This document shows positions 17,054-28,500 of a stretch of 64,000 nt of DNA, piece after piece; position 1 is the first letter of the stretch; the number at the start of each line of letters is the position of its first letter. Origin of the DNA: Rugamonas apoptosis. Lineage in GTDB: Bacteria; Pseudomonadota; Gammaproteobacteria; Burkholderiales; Burkholderiaceae_D. The notes below the pieces were generated by a model. It made no database searches. It saw only the letters and a list, made by a program, of their open reading frames with translations, and had not been told where the DNA came from. The translations under genes and the position numbers were made by a program. The stretch spans positions 184,821 to 248,820 of the forward strand of contig NZ_JACEZU010000010.1 in assembly GCF_014042355.1 (NCBI RefSeq). Direction: 5' to 3'.

Positions 17054-17921
17054 TCTGAACACCGACGGCGGCCGCGTGACGGTCGGCCGCGTCGCCATCT
17101 ACACCCTGCTGGTGCTGGTGGCCCTGTATTACCTGGCGCCGCTGTACGTGATGCTGACCACGTCGTTCAAGACGCTGGACCAGATCCGCTCGGGCAACCT
17201 GCTGGACTTCCCCCTGCAGCCGACCACGGCGGCCTGGGGCAAGGCCTGGGACAGCGCCTGCACCGGCGTGCGCTGCGGCGGCTTGCAGCCGTACTTCTGG
17301 AACTCGGTGCGGATGGTGATTCCGGCCGTGCTGATCTCCAGCCTGATCGGCTCGCTGAACGGCTACGTGCTGGCCCACTGGCGCTTCCGTGGTTCGAACG
17401 TGGTGTTTACGGCCCTGATGGTGGGCTGCTTCATCCCGTTCCAGGTGGTGATCCTGCCGATGGCGCGCCTGCTGGGCATGGCCGAACTGGCCAACACCAC
17501 CAGCGGCCTGGTCCTCGTGCACATCATCTACGGCATCGCCTTCACCACCCTGTTCTTCCGCAACTATTACGTGTCGGTGCCCGATGAACTGGTGAACGCG
17601 GCCCGCATCGACGGCGCCGGTTTCTTCACCATCTACCGCCGCATCATCTTCCCGCTGTCGCTGCCCATCTTCATGGTCTGCTTCATCTGGCAGTTCACGC
17701 AGATCTGGAACGACTTCCTGTTCGGCGTGGTGTTCGGCGGTTCGGACGCGCAACCGGTGACGGTGGCGTTGAACAACCTGGTCAACACCTCGACCGGCGT
17801 GACCGAGTACAACGTCAACATGGCCGCCGCCATCATCGCCGCGCTGCCTACCCTGGTGCTGTACATGGTGGCGGGCAAGTACTTCGTGCGCGGCCTGACG
17901 GCTGGCGCGGTCAAGGGCTAA
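17043..17921 (+). CDS. gtsC: Sugar ABC transporter permease 2 (CUT1, MalG-like)
   Basis: 292-residue inner-membrane permease with six transmembrane helices and an EAA loop seen as NAARIDGAGFFTIYRRIIFP. The ALYYLAPLYVMLTTSFKT N-terminal helix is typical of MalG/UgpE-like proteins. The loop WDSACTGVRCGGLQPYFWNS is characteristic of the GtsC glucose subgroup. The start overlaps gtsB by 11 bases and has an AAAGGAG site, so the two permeases are translationally coupled. Confidence 0.87.
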   Translation: MDANLNTDGGRVTVGRVAIYTLLVLVALYYLAPLYVMLTTSFKTLDQIRSGNLLDFPLQPTTAAWGKAWDSACTGVRCGGLQPYFWNSVRMVIPAVLISSLIGSLNGYVLAHWRFRGSNVVFTALMVGCFIPFQVVILPMARLLGMAELANTTSGLVLVHIIYGIAFTTLFFRNYYVSVPDELVNAARIDGAGFFTIYRRIIFPLSLPIFMVCFIWQFTQIWNDFLFGVVFGGSDAQPVTVALNNLVNTSTGVTEYNVNMAAAIIAALPTLVLYMVAGKYFVRGLTAGAVKG

Positions 17922-17932
17922 TAAACATATTC

Positions 17933-17956
17933 GGCGCCGGCATCGTGGCCGGCGCC
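17933..17956 (+). promoter_or_regulatory. Intercistronic hairpin between permease and ATPase genes
   Basis: A perfect 9-bp inverted repeat GGCGCCGGC/GCCGGCGCC with a 6-nt loop lies in the 51-base gap before the ATPase gene. No T-run follows, so it is more likely an mRNA-stabilising or attenuating structure than a full terminator. Confidence 0.6.
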
Positions 17957-17972
17957 TTCTGGAGACATCAGC

Positions 17973-19103
<1,131 letters not shown>

Positions 19104-19114
19104 GCGCCCCAACC

Positions 19115-19140
19115 CGGCTGCCGCCTTCTTGCGGCAGCCG
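19115..19140 (+). terminator. Hairpin after the transporter ATPase gene
   Basis: A perfect 10-bp inverted repeat CGGCTGCCGC/GCGGCAGCCG with loop CTTCTT begins 11 bases after the ATPase stop codon. The following bases are pyrimidine-rich but not a T-run. It may partly end transcription before the chemoreceptor gene. Confidence 0.5.
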
Positions 19141-19246
19141 TCCCCTCCCTTCCCCGTTGGTTCCTGGCCGCGCGTGCGCGCCAAGCAGTCGCTACACCCA
19201 AACACATTACAGACGCGGGCCACGACCGGCGTCATGGAGACTGAAC

Positions 19247-20887
19247 ATGAAGCTGAACGATATCAAAATCGGCTACCGCCTGATGCTGGGCTTCGGCCTG
19301 ATGCTGGTGCTGATGGCCGGCATGACCACCGTCGCCGCGCTGGCCTCGCGCCAGGCCGGCGCCAGCCTGACCCGCTCGGTCGACGACAGCAACGCCAAAT
19401 CCGCGCTGGTGGCCGCCATGCGCCAGAACCTGTTCCGCCAGGGCCTGGCGGCCCGCAACATCGGCGCCACGGCCGACCTCAATCAAATGCAAAAGGAGAT
19501 GGCCAACATCGGCATCGAACAGCAGCGCTACCGCGACAACGAAGCGAAGCTGACCACGCAGGGCCTGAACCCGGCCGAGCAGGCCATCGTGGCCGAAATG
19601 CACGGCTACGAACAAACCAGCCTGCCCTTCTTCAAGGAGGCGCAGGAATACGTGGCCGGCTTCAACGCGGGCCAGGCGCTCAAGGTGCTGACCACACAAG
19701 TGGCGCCGTTGCAGGACAAATGGCTGGCCGGCCTGGACCGGATGGCGGCCCTGCAGAACCAGGAGATCGGCACCGGCATCAACCGCTTCAAGGACGACAG
19801 CGCGCGCGCCACCGTCATCATGGCCGTGATTTGCGCCGTCGCCATGACGCTGGCCGTGGTGGTCGCGCTGCGCCTGAGCCGCAGCATCACCCGCCCCTTG
19901 CAGCACGCACTGGACTTGGCCACCCGCGTGGCCGGCGGCGACCTGACCCAGCCCGTGAGCGTGGGTGCGCAGGACGAGACAGGCCAGTTGCTGCGCGCAC
20001 TGGCCAGCATGAACGACAGCCTGGCCGCCACCGTGGGCGCCGTGCGCACCAGCACCGAATCGATCACGGTGGCCTCGCGCGAGATCGCCAGCGGCAACGC
20101 CGACCTGTCCTCGCGCACGGAAGCCCAGGCCAGCGCCCTGGAACAGACGGCCAGCTCGATGGAAGAACTGACCGGCACCGTGCGCCAGAACGCCCAGCAC
20201 GCACAGCAGGCCAACCAGTTGGCCGTATCGGCATCGGCCGTGGCGGCGCAAGGCGGCCAGATCGTGGCCGACGTGGTGCAGACCATGGCCACCATCAAGA
20301 CCAGCTCCTACCAGATCGTCGACATCATCGGCGTGATCGATTCGATCGCGTTCCAGACCAACATCCTCGCGCTGAATGCGGCCGTGGAAGCGGCCCGCGC
20401 CGGCGAACAGGGGCGCGGCTTCGCCGTGGTGGCGTCGGAAGTGCGCAACCTGGCCCAGCGCAGCGCCGGCGCGGCCAAGGAGATCAAATCGTTGATCAGC
20501 AATTCCGTGGAACAGGTGGACGCGGGCGGCAAACTGGTTGACTCGGCCGGCCAGACCATGGAGCGCATCGTCACGGCCGTGCAGCAGGTGGCCGACTTCA
20601 TGCACGACATCACGGCCGCCAGCCAGGAGCAAAGCGTGGGCATTGAGGAAGTCAACCGCGCCGTCGGCCAGATGGACGCCATGACCCAGCAGAACGCGGC
20701 CCTGGTTGAACAAGCCGCGGCCGCAGCCGAGAGCATGCAGGAACAGGCCAACAACCTGGCGAAGGCGGTCGGCATCTTCAAACTGGGTGCGCGGGACACG
20801 CAAGACCCGTCGGCGCGCACCGCCCTGCCCCCGGAGCGCAGCCCGCAATTCCGCCTCGGCTCCGCGCGCGCGGCAACGCCGGCCTGA
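19247..20887 (+). CDS. Methyl-accepting chemotaxis protein near sugar transporter
   Basis: 546-residue chemoreceptor. It has an N-terminal transmembrane helix (LMLGFGLMLVLMAGMTTVAA), a roughly 150-residue periplasmic four-helix sensor and a second helix (VIMAVICAVAMTLAVVVAL). HAMP and a signalling coiled coil follow, with the conserved tip IDSIAFQTNILALNAAVEAA. The start was chosen on a GGAGACTGAAC site. Lying just after the sugar transporter, it may mediate chemotaxis to the transported sugar, perhaps through the binding protein; that link is inference. Confidence 0.93.
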   Translation: MKLNDIKIGYRLMLGFGLMLVLMAGMTTVAALASRQAGASLTRSVDDSNAKSALVAAMRQNLFRQGLAARNIGATADLNQMQKEMANIGIEQQRYRDNEAKLTTQGLNPAEQAIVAEMHGYEQTSLPFFKEAQEYVAGFNAGQALKVLTTQVAPLQDKWLAGLDRMAALQNQEIGTGINRFKDDSARATVIMAVICAVAMTLAVVVALRLSRSITRPLQHALDLATRVAGGDLTQPVSVGAQDETGQLLRALASMNDSLAATVGAVRTSTESITVASREIASGNADLSSRTEAQASALEQTASSMEELTGTVRQNAQHAQQANQLAVSASAVAAQGGQIVADVVQTMATIKTSSYQIVDIIGVIDSIAFQTNILALNAAVEAARAGEQGRGFAVVASEVRNLAQRSAGAAKEIKSLISNSVEQVDAGGKLVDSAGQTMERIVTAVQQVADFMHDITAASQEQSVGIEEVNRAVGQMDAMTQQNAALVEQAAAAAESMQEQANNLAKAVGIFKLGARDTQDPSARTALPPERSPQFRLGSARAATPA

Positions 20888-20940
20888 CGCGCGCACGACT
20901 GAACGACCAATTTCACCGATTCGCTCACACTATTCATACC

Positions 20941-22155
20941 ATGACGATGACACCCAACTTCCGCTCCCGCGCCACGCTGATCGAACATATCCAGCACACC
21001 ATGCGCTTCTACGAGCCGCGCTGCGTGGATGGCAGCGGCGGCTTCTATCACTACTTCAAGGATGACGGCACGGTGTACAACGCGCACAGCCGCCACCTGG
21101 TCAGCAGCACGCGCTTCGTGTTCAATTATGCGATGGCGTTCCGGCACTTCCAGCAGCCGGTCTACCTGGAGCGGGTACGCCACGGCCTGGCCTTCCTGCG
21201 CGGCGCCCACCGCAACGCGGCGACGGGCGGCTATGCGTGGGAACTGGACTGGCGCGACGGCGCGGCCACCGTCACGGACGGCACCAACCATTGCTACGGC
21301 CTGGCCTTCGTGTTGCTGGCCTACTCGCAGGCGCTGATGGCCGGCGTGACGGAGGCGCGCGGCTGGATCGCTGAAACGTATACGCTGATGGAAGAACGGT
21401 TCTGGCAAGCGGAGCACGGCCTGTATGCCGACGAAGCGAGCGCGGACTGGTCGCAACTGGCGCCGTATCGCGGCCAGAACGCCAACATGCACAGCTGCGA
21501 AGCGCTGCTGGCCGCGTTCGAGGCGACGGGCGAACTGCGCTACCTGCACCGGGCCGAGACGCTGGCCCACAACATCACCGTGCGCCAGGCAGCGCTGGCC
21601 GATAATTTGATCTGGGAGCATTACCACCAGGATTGGTCGGTGGACGGCGACTACAACCGCCACGACAAGACCAACATCTTCCGCCCCTGGGGCTACCAGC
21701 CCGGCCACCTGACGGAATGGGCCAAGCTGCTGCTGATCCTGGAGCGCCATGCCGTGCGTCTGGCCGGCCCGTCCGAGTGGATGCTGCCGCGCGCCCGTGC
21801 CCTGTTCGACCAGGCGTTGGAAAAAGCGTGGGACGGCGAGCATGGCGGCATCTACTACGGTTTCGCACCGGACGACAGCATCTGCGACAGCGACAAATAC
21901 TTCTGGGTGCAGGCCGAAAGCCTGGCCGCCGCCGCGCTGCTGGCCGCGCGCACAGGCGACCCCACATATTGGGACTGGTATGAACGCCTGTGGCAATACA
22001 GCTGGGCGCACATGATCGATCACCAGCACGGCGCCTGGTATCGCCTGCTCAGCGCGGATAACCGCAAACTGAGCGACGAGAAAAGCCCGGCTGGGAAAAC
22101 GGATTACCACACCATGGGCGCCTGCTACGAAGTGCTCAACGTGCTGGCCGGCTAA
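20941..22155 (+). CDS. AGE-family sugar isomerase/epimerase (D-mannose isomerase-like)
   Basis: 404-residue cytosolic (alpha/alpha)6-barrel enzyme of the N-acylglucosamine 2-epimerase family. Markers are HLVSSTRFVFNYAMAFRH near the N-terminus, QNANMHSCEALLAAFEAT and FRPWGYQPGHLTEWAKLLL, whose His is the catalytic acid/base in the family. Members next to hexose transporters usually convert D-mannose to D-fructose, which would let the imported sugar enter fructose metabolism. The exact reaction is inferred. It is the last gene of the plus-strand sugar island. Confidence 0.86.
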   Translation: MTMTPNFRSRATLIEHIQHTMRFYEPRCVDGSGGFYHYFKDDGTVYNAHSRHLVSSTRFVFNYAMAFRHFQQPVYLERVRHGLAFLRGAHRNAATGGYAWELDWRDGAATVTDGTNHCYGLAFVLLAYSQALMAGVTEARGWIAETYTLMEERFWQAEHGLYADEASADWSQLAPYRGQNANMHSCEALLAAFEATGELRYLHRAETLAHNITVRQAALADNLIWEHYHQDWSVDGDYNRHDKTNIFRPWGYQPGHLTEWAKLLLILERHAVRLAGPSEWMLPRARALFDQALEKAWDGEHGGIYYGFAPDDSICDSDKYFWVQAESLAAAALLAARTGDPTYWDWYERLWQYSWAHMIDHQHGAWYRLLSADNRKLSDEKSPAGKTDYHTMGACYEVLNVLAG

Positions 22156-22184
22156 GCGCCAGCCACCCCGTCCATCCGGCGAAA

Positions 22185-22213
22185 AGGATGGCGCCCACCG
22201 CCGGCGCCATCCT
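22185..22213. terminator. Bidirectional hairpin between convergent genes
   Basis: A perfect 11-bp inverted repeat AGGATGGCGCC/GGCGCCATCCT with a 7-nt loop sits between the sugar isomerase (plus) and the PEP-CTERM gene (minus). In minus orientation it is followed by a short T-run (TTTTCGCC). It likely ends transcription from at least the minus side. Confidence 0.7.
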
Positions 22214-22221
22214 CAACCACC

Positions 22222-22731
22222 TCAGGCCGCGCGGCGGCGACGGGCCACCACGCCCACCAGCGCCAGCCCACCCAGCAGCATGCCGTAGGTTTCCGGTTCC
22301 GGCACCGCCGTGGTGATGTTCAGGCTACCCGAATAACTGGCCGAAGCGCCGGTGTATCCTTTCACGGTCAACACCAGCGGGCCACTGAAGCCCGTGTCGA
22401 ACAAATGGGCGCCGCTGATGAAAAAGCCGTCGGCAGTGTCCAGCTTTTTACCGTTCAAACTCACGCTGGTGAAATGGATGTGCTGCGACTCGTTGCCGTA
22501 GAAGTTCACCACCCCGCCATTGGCCATGAAATTGCCGTTCAACGTAGGCGAGAACGTGTAGGTGTCGCTGAAATAGTTGCCATCGATGGGCTCCGGCAAG
22601 CTCAGATTGAAACTGCCCGTCCATTCGTTCGGGTGGTGCGGCGATTGCAGCAGCGATACCGTGTAGTCATGGGCCACGGCGGAGCCGGTGGCGGCGCCTG
22701 CCAGCAGCAACGCGAGTAAAGTCGATTTCAT
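22222..22731 (-). CDS. PEP-CTERM sorting-domain exported protein (FxDxF type)
   Basis: 169 residues with a signal peptide (MKSTLLALLLAGAATGSAVA). The tail VPEPETYGMLLGGLALVG followed by RRRR is a classic PEP-CTERM signal, recognised by an exosortase that processes envelope or matrix proteins. The body contains HLFDTGFSG, similar to the FxDxF subgroup of short PEP-CTERM proteins in beta-proteobacteria. The function of the mature protein is unknown. It is divergent from the LuxR-type regulator and has its own promoter region. Confidence 0.9.
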   Translation of the reverse strand: MKSTLLALLLAGAATGSAVAHDYTVSLLQSPHHPNEWTGSFNLSLPEPIDGNYFSDTYTFSPTLNGNFMANGGVVNFYGNESQHIHFTSVSLNGKKLDTADGFFISGAHLFDTGFSGPLVLTVKGYTGASASYSGSLNITTAVPEPETYGMLLGGLALVGVVARRRRAA

Positions 22732-22921
22732 GGGATTTCCCTTCAGTTGTGGAGTTGGCGATGCCGGCGTTTGGCCGGACCGGATCTGCGTCGCGGGCCT
22801 GCGATGGGCCCGCCGATCATGAAGAATAGTAATTTGTTATCATTTCCCACAAAATAGTCTGTTTGGACTGAATTGCGCCCAGGCACTTGTGGCGCCGCGC
22901 ACGCTGGGTTGTAATAACGAC

Positions 22922-23527
22922 ATGAACCATTCCTTCCTCTTGATCGATGACCACGCGCTGTTCCGGGCCGGCTTGCGCATGACGCTGGAGAGCGCCCACC
23001 CCGGCGTGCCGCTGCGCGAAGCGGCCACGCTCGATGAAGCCGTCCATACCCAGCGCGACGCGCCCGCCCCCACCGTGGTGCTGCTGGACCTGCAACTGCC
23101 CGGCCTGAATGGCATGGACGGTATGGCCCTGATCCAGCACAAGTGGCCCGAGTGCGCCATTGTCGTGCTGTCGGCCGACGACAGCCCCGACACGGCGCGC
23201 CGCGCGCTCGAACACGGCGCGTTGCGCCATCTCTCCAAGGGCGAACCGGCCGCCGTCATCCTCGACGGCATCGCGGCCGTGATGCGGGCCGAGCCGGGCG
23301 CGCTGCCATCCTCCACCACGCGCGCCACCGCGCCGCGCCTGACGCCGCGCCAGTGTGAAGTGCTCGACCTGCTGTGCCAGGGCATGTCCAACAAACTGAT
23401 CGGCCGGCGCCTGAACCTGTCGGAGAACACCGTGCGCGGCCACGTGCAGGCGCTGCTGGCCTTGCTGCAAGTGGTGAGCCGGGCCGAAGCGGCCTACGCG
23501 GCCCGCAGCCGGGGGCTGGTTGGCTAG
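22922..23527 (+). CDS. LuxR/NarL-type response regulator
   Basis: 201 residues. The receiver domain contains FLLIDDHALFRAG and the phosphoacceptor Asp in VVLLDLQLPGLNG. The helix-turn-helix is RLTPRQCEVLDLLCQGMSNK followed by LNLSENTVRGHVQALL. It overlaps the downstream hybrid kinase by eight bases, so the two are translationally coupled partners. The start ATG at 22922 lacks a strong ribosome-binding site; the frame is open upstream. Targets are unknown; the divergent PEP-CTERM gene is one candidate. Confidence 0.9.
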   Translation: MNHSFLLIDDHALFRAGLRMTLESAHPGVPLREAATLDEAVHTQRDAPAPTVVLLDLQLPGLNGMDGMALIQHKWPECAIVVLSADDSPDTARRALEHGALRHLSKGEPAAVILDGIAAVMRAEPGALPSSTTRATAPRLTPRQCEVLDLLCQGMSNKLIGRRLNLSENTVRGHVQALLALLQVVSRAEAAYAARSRGLVG

Positions 23528-25337
23528 GCCAGGCGCCGCGCGCCGCGCCGAGGGCCTGGTCCGGGCGGAACAGGTGCGCCTGTTGCTGGGCAATATGGGC
23601 AGTTCGCTGCTGCCCACCATCGTGGTGGCGTCGCTGCTGCTGTACGCGCTGGCCACCCCGGCCAACACGCGCGGCCTGCCACTGTGGTGCGCCGCCGTGA
23701 TCGGCTCCAAATGCTTCGCCTGCTGGGACGCGCGCCGCATCCTGCGCGGCCGCATCGGGCCATGGCGCGCCTACCGGCTGGAACGCTGGCTGATCCTGCT
23801 GAACGCCATCGACGGCGCAGCCTGGGGCGCGCTGGCCTGGACCGGCTTCGATCCTGGCTCCACGGCCAACAGCATCCTGGTGGTGGCGGTGTTGTCCGGC
23901 ATCGTCGGCAATGCCATGTCGATGTTGTCGCCCGTGCTGCCGGTGTTCGCCATTTTCTGCGTGTTCGAACTGGGCGCCCTGTCGCTCAAGGCGTGGTCGC
24001 TGGACGAGCTGCAATTCCGGACCCTGAGCCTGGCCGTGGTGGTGTATTTTTTCAGCCTGCTCAGCCAGGGCCGCAACAGCGCCCGCGCCGCGCGCGCCGC
24101 CATCCAGCTGAAGTTCGACAATATCGGCCTGATCCGGCAACTCCGCATTGAAAGCGACAAGACGCGGCACGCGCTGCATGCGGCCGAACAGGCCAACCTG
24201 GCCAAGTCGCGCTTCCTGGCCGCCGCCAGCCACGACTTGCGACAGCCGATCCACGCGCAAGGCCTGTTCCTGGAAGTGCTGGCCCGCTCGCCCCTCAACG
24301 ACAGCCAGCGCACGGTGCTGGCCAGTGCCCGTGCCGCGTCCGAAGCGTCGGCCGGCATGCTGCATACGCTGCTCGACTTTTCGCGCATCGAAGCTGGCGT
24401 GATCGAAGCGCAGCTCGAAGGGTTCGCGCTGCAACCGCTGCTGGCCAAACTGGAAAGCGAACTGGCGCCGCAAGCCAATGCCAAGGGCCTGGTGTACCGC
24501 ACCCGCGACAGCGGCCTGGCGCTGCGTTCGGACCGGGGCTTGCTGGAACTGATCGTGCGCAACCTGGTGACGAACGCCGTGCGCTATACGGAGCGCGGCG
24601 GCGTGCTGGTGGCGTGCCGCAAGCGCGCAGGCCACGCGGTGCTGGAAGTATGGGACAGCGGCATCGGCATCGCCCCCGAACAGCAGGAGGAAATATTCCG
24701 CGAATTCCATCAGTTGGGCAATCCGGAACGGGACCGGCAAAAGGGTCTGGGCCTGGGCCTGTCGATCGCGCGCGGCCTGGCCCAGTTGCTCGGCCACGAG
24801 CTGACGGTGGCGTCGCGGCCGGGACGGGGCAGCGTGTTCCGGCTGGCCGTGCCGCTGGCCGCCATGCCGGCACTGTCCGGTGCGCCGCTGGCGGCGCCGG
24901 CACTGGACGCCCCCGCGCGGCGTGCCTTGCCGTTGCGGGTGCTGGTGATCGACGACGATGCCATCGTACGGATCAGCATGCAGGAATTGCTGGCCGGCTG
25001 GGGCTGCGACTGCCAGGTGGCCGACGGCATCGAACCGGCGCTGGCGCTGGCGGCGACGTGGCTGCCGGACATGATCATCAGCGATTACCGGCTGCGCGAG
25101 CAGCGCACGGGCGCGGAAGCCATCGCCATGCTGCGGGCCCAGGCCGGACATGCTATCCCGGCCTTGCTGATCACGGGCGACACGGCCCCCGCCCGCCTGC
25201 GCGAAGCGCGCGCCAGCGGCGTGCCGCTGCTGCACAAGCCCACGTCGCCCGAGCAGTTGTACCGCAGCATGGAACAAGTCCGGGGACGCGGCCACCACGC
25301 CAATACGGACTCAGCCAATGAACTGCACTGTCACTGA
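23520..25337 (+). CDS. Hybrid sensor histidine kinase/response regulator
   Basis: About 605 residues. Five or six N-terminal transmembrane helices form the sensor (for example MGSSLLPTIVVASLLLYALA). A coiled linker leads to the H box AAASHDLRQPIHAQGLFLEV, the N box IVRNLVTNAVRYTERGG and G boxes DSGIGI and GLGLGLSIARG. A C-terminal receiver contains VLVIDDDAIVRISM with its Asp in DMIISDYRLRE. The TTG at 23520 overlaps the regulator's stop; internal GTG starts are possible. The signal sensed by the membrane domain is unknown. Confidence 0.88.
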   Translation: MARPGAARRAEGLVRAEQVRLLLGNMGSSLLPTIVVASLLLYALATPANTRGLPLWCAAVIGSKCFACWDARRILRGRIGPWRAYRLERWLILLNAIDGAAWGALAWTGFDPGSTANSILVVAVLSGIVGNAMSMLSPVLPVFAIFCVFELGALSLKAWSLDELQFRTLSLAVVVYFFSLLSQGRNSARAARAAIQLKFDNIGLIRQLRIESDKTRHALHAAEQANLAKSRFLAAASHDLRQPIHAQGLFLEVLARSPLNDSQRTVLASARAASEASAGMLHTLLDFSRIEAGVIEAQLEGFALQPLLAKLESELAPQANAKGLVYRTRDSGLALRSDRGLLELIVRNLVTNAVRYTERGGVLVACRKRAGHAVLEVWDSGIGIAPEQQEEIFREFHQLGNPERDRQKGLGLGLSIARGLAQLLGHELTVASRPGRGSVFRLAVPLAAMPALSGAPLAAPALDAPARRALPLRVLVIDDDAIVRISMQELLAGWGCDCQVADGIEPALALAATWLPDMIISDYRLREQRTGAEAIAMLRAQAGHAIPALLITGDTAPARLREARASGVPLLHKPTSPEQLYRSMEQVRGRGHHANTDSANELHCH

Positions 25338-25517
25338 ATTCGTTACTGCTGACAGCCGGGCGCAAAGGATGGATCACGGCGACGCGAAAAATAGTTGATT
25401 ACTCAACAATCACCGATGAATTGATGCAAAATTGCCGCACCCGATGGCAAACCGACCATATTTATTTTGATGGTGCTACACTGGTTGACGTCTTTTCATT
25501 CATTGAGAGGCTCCCCC

Positions 25518-28500
25518 ATGAACCAGATGTCGAGGCGTCAGTTCCTGAAGGTGACTGGCGCGACCCTGGCCGGATCGAGCATCGCGCTGCTGGGCTTCGC
25601 CCCGGCCACGGCGCTGGCCGAAGCCCGGCAATACAAGCTGGCCCGCAGTACCGAGACCCGCAACACCTGTCCCTATTGCTCGGTCGGCTGCGGCATCCTG
25701 ATGTATGGACTGGGGGACGGCGCCAAGAACGCCACCGCCCGCATCATCCACATCGAGGGCGACGCCGACCACCCGGTCAACCGCGGTACGCTGTGCCCGA
25801 AAGGGGCCAGCCTGATCGACTTCATCCACAGCCCCAACCGGCTGCAGGTACCCGAATACCGCGCGCCCGGCGCCGCCGAGTGGAGCCCGGTCTCGTGGGA
25901 CGACGCACTCACCCGCATCGCCAAGCTGATGAAGGCCGACCGCGACGCCAACTTCATCGAGAAAAGCGCGGACGGCAAGACCGTCAACCGCTGGCTGTCC
26001 ACCGGCATGCTGTGCGCCTCGGCCTCCACCAACGAGGTCGGCTACCTGACGCACAAGGCCATGCGCAGCACCGGCATGCTGGCCTTCGATAATCAGGCGC
26101 GTGTATGACATGGTCCGACGGTGGCAGGTCTTGCCCCGACGTTTGGCCGTGGCGCGATGACGAATCACTGGGTCGACATCAAGAACGCCGATGTGATCCT
26201 GGTCATGGGCGGCAATGCCGCCGAAGCCCACCCGTGCGGCTTCAAATGGGTGACGGAAGCGAAGGCGCACCGTGGCGCCAAGCTGATCGTGGTCGACCCG
26301 CGCTTCACCCGCACCGCTTCGGTGGCCGATCATTACGTGGCCACCCGTACCGGATCGGATATCGTGTTCCTGGGCGCGATCATCAACTACCTGCTCACCA
26401 ACGACAAGATCCAGCACGAGTACGTGCGCAACTACACCGACCTGCCGTTCATCGTGCGCGAGGACTTCGCGCTCAACGACGGCCTCTATTCGGGCTACGA
26501 CGACAAGGCTGGCAAGTACGCCGACAAGACCAGCTGGAACTATGAACTGGGCGCGGACGGCTACGCCAAGATCGCCCCCACGCTCGAGCATCCGCGCTGC
26601 GTCTACCAGCTGCTCAAGCAGCACTATGCGCGCTACACGCCGGCCATGGTGCAGACCGCGTGCGGCGTGGCGCCGGAGCAGTTCAAGCTGGTGGCCGAGA
26701 CGCTCGCTTCGACGGCCGTGCCGGGCCGCGCCGCCACCATCCTGTACGCGCTGGGCTGGACCCAGCATTCGACCGGCGCGCAGACGCTGCGCTGCGGCGC
26801 CATGGTGCAGCTGTTGTTGGGGAACATAGGCGTCGCCGGTGGCGGCATGAACGCGCTGCGCGGCCACTCCAACATCCAGGGTTTGACGGACCTGGGACTG
26901 ATGTCCAACCTGCTGCCCGGCTACTTGACGCTGCCCGGCGAGGCGGAGCAGGATTTCGACGCCTTCATCGCCGAGCGCGCGCTCAAGCCGCTGCGCCCCA
27001 ACCAGCTTAGCTACTGGAGCAATTACCGGAAATTCCACGTCAGCCTGATGAAAGCGTGGTGGGGCGATGCGGCCACGGAGGACAACCGGTTCGCGTTTGA
27101 TTACCTGCCCAAACTCGACAAGCCCTACGACATGATGCAGGCGTTCGAACTCATGCATCAGGGGAAAATGAACGGCTATCTGTGCCAGGGCTTCAACATC
27201 CTGGCCTCGGCGCCAGACAAGCAGAAGATCACGGAAGCGCTGTCCAGGCTCAAGTTCCTGGTGGTGATGGATCCGCTGGCCGTGGAGACGGCCGAATTCT
27301 GGCGTCCATTCGGCAAATTCCACGAAGTCGATCCCGCCAAGATCCAGACCGAGGTGTTCCGCCTGCCCACCACCTGCTTCGCCGAGGAGCGCGGTTCGCT
27401 GGTCAGTTCCTCGCGCGTGCTGCAATGGCACTGGCAAGGCGCGGAAGGGCCGGGCCAGACCCGCAGCGACCTGGAGATCATGTCCGGCATCTTCCTGCGC
27501 ATGAAGCAGATGTACCAGGCCGACGGCGGCAAGTATCCCGACCCCATCGTCAACCTGAGCTGGCCATACGCACAACCATACAGCCCCACGCCGGAGGAAC
27601 TGGCGATGGAATACAACGGCAAGGCGCTCAAGGAGCTGACCGATCCCAAGGACGCGGCCAAGGTGCTGGTGAAGAAAGGCGAACAGCTGGCCGGCTTCGC
27701 CCAGTTGCGCGACGACGGTTCCACCGCCTGCGGCTGCTGGATCTTCGCCGGCGCGTGGACAGCGGCCGGCAACCAGATGGGGCGGCGCGACAACGCCGAT
27801 CCATCGGGCATCGGCCAGACCCTGAACTGGGCCTGGGCCTGGCCGGCCAATCGCCGCGTGCTCTACAACCGCGCCTCGTGCGACCCGAAAGGCAAGCCGT
27901 TCGACCCCACCCGCAAGCTGGTGGGCTGGAACGGGACCAATTGGGCCGGCGCGGACGTGCCGGACTTCAAACTGGACGAGCCGCCCGAGAACGGCATGGG
28001 CCCGTTCATCATGCTGCAGGAAGGCGTGGCCCGCTTCTTCTGCCGCGCCGGCATGAACGAGGGGCCCTTCCCCGAGCACTACGAGCCGTTCGAAACACCG
28101 GTCGGCCACAATCCGCTGCACCCGTCCAACGTGCGCGCCACCAGCAATCCGGCCGCCCGCGTGTTCCCGTCCGACCGCGCCAAATTCGGCACGGCGGCCG
28201 AGTTCCCGCACGTGGCCACCAGCTACCGGCTCACCGAGCATTTCCATTACTGGACCAAGCATGCGCGGCTCAACGCCATCATCCAGCCGGAGCAATTCGT
28301 GGAGATCGGCGAGGACCTGGCGGCCGAAATCGGCGTGGCCAACGGCGGCACCGTCAAGGTCAGCTCCAAGCGCGGCCACATCGTGGCCAAGGCGGTGGTC
28401 ACCAAGCGCATCAAGGCGCTCACCATCAATGGCAAGAAGACCCACACGGTGGGCCTGCCGATCCACTTCGGCTTCAAGGGCGTGACCAAGCCGGGCTATC

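Noticed and set aside
25394..25407. GTTGATTACTCAAC as an FNR-type anaerobic regulator site before fdnG
   Set aside because: The half sites TTGA/TCAA are separated by four bases, whereas FNR sites need six; the match is not good enough.
25518..26121. Two separate truncated formate dehydrogenase genes or a nonsense mutation
   Set aside because: The TGA is in frame, at the known selenocysteine position, followed by a SECIS hairpin and by selA, selB and selC.
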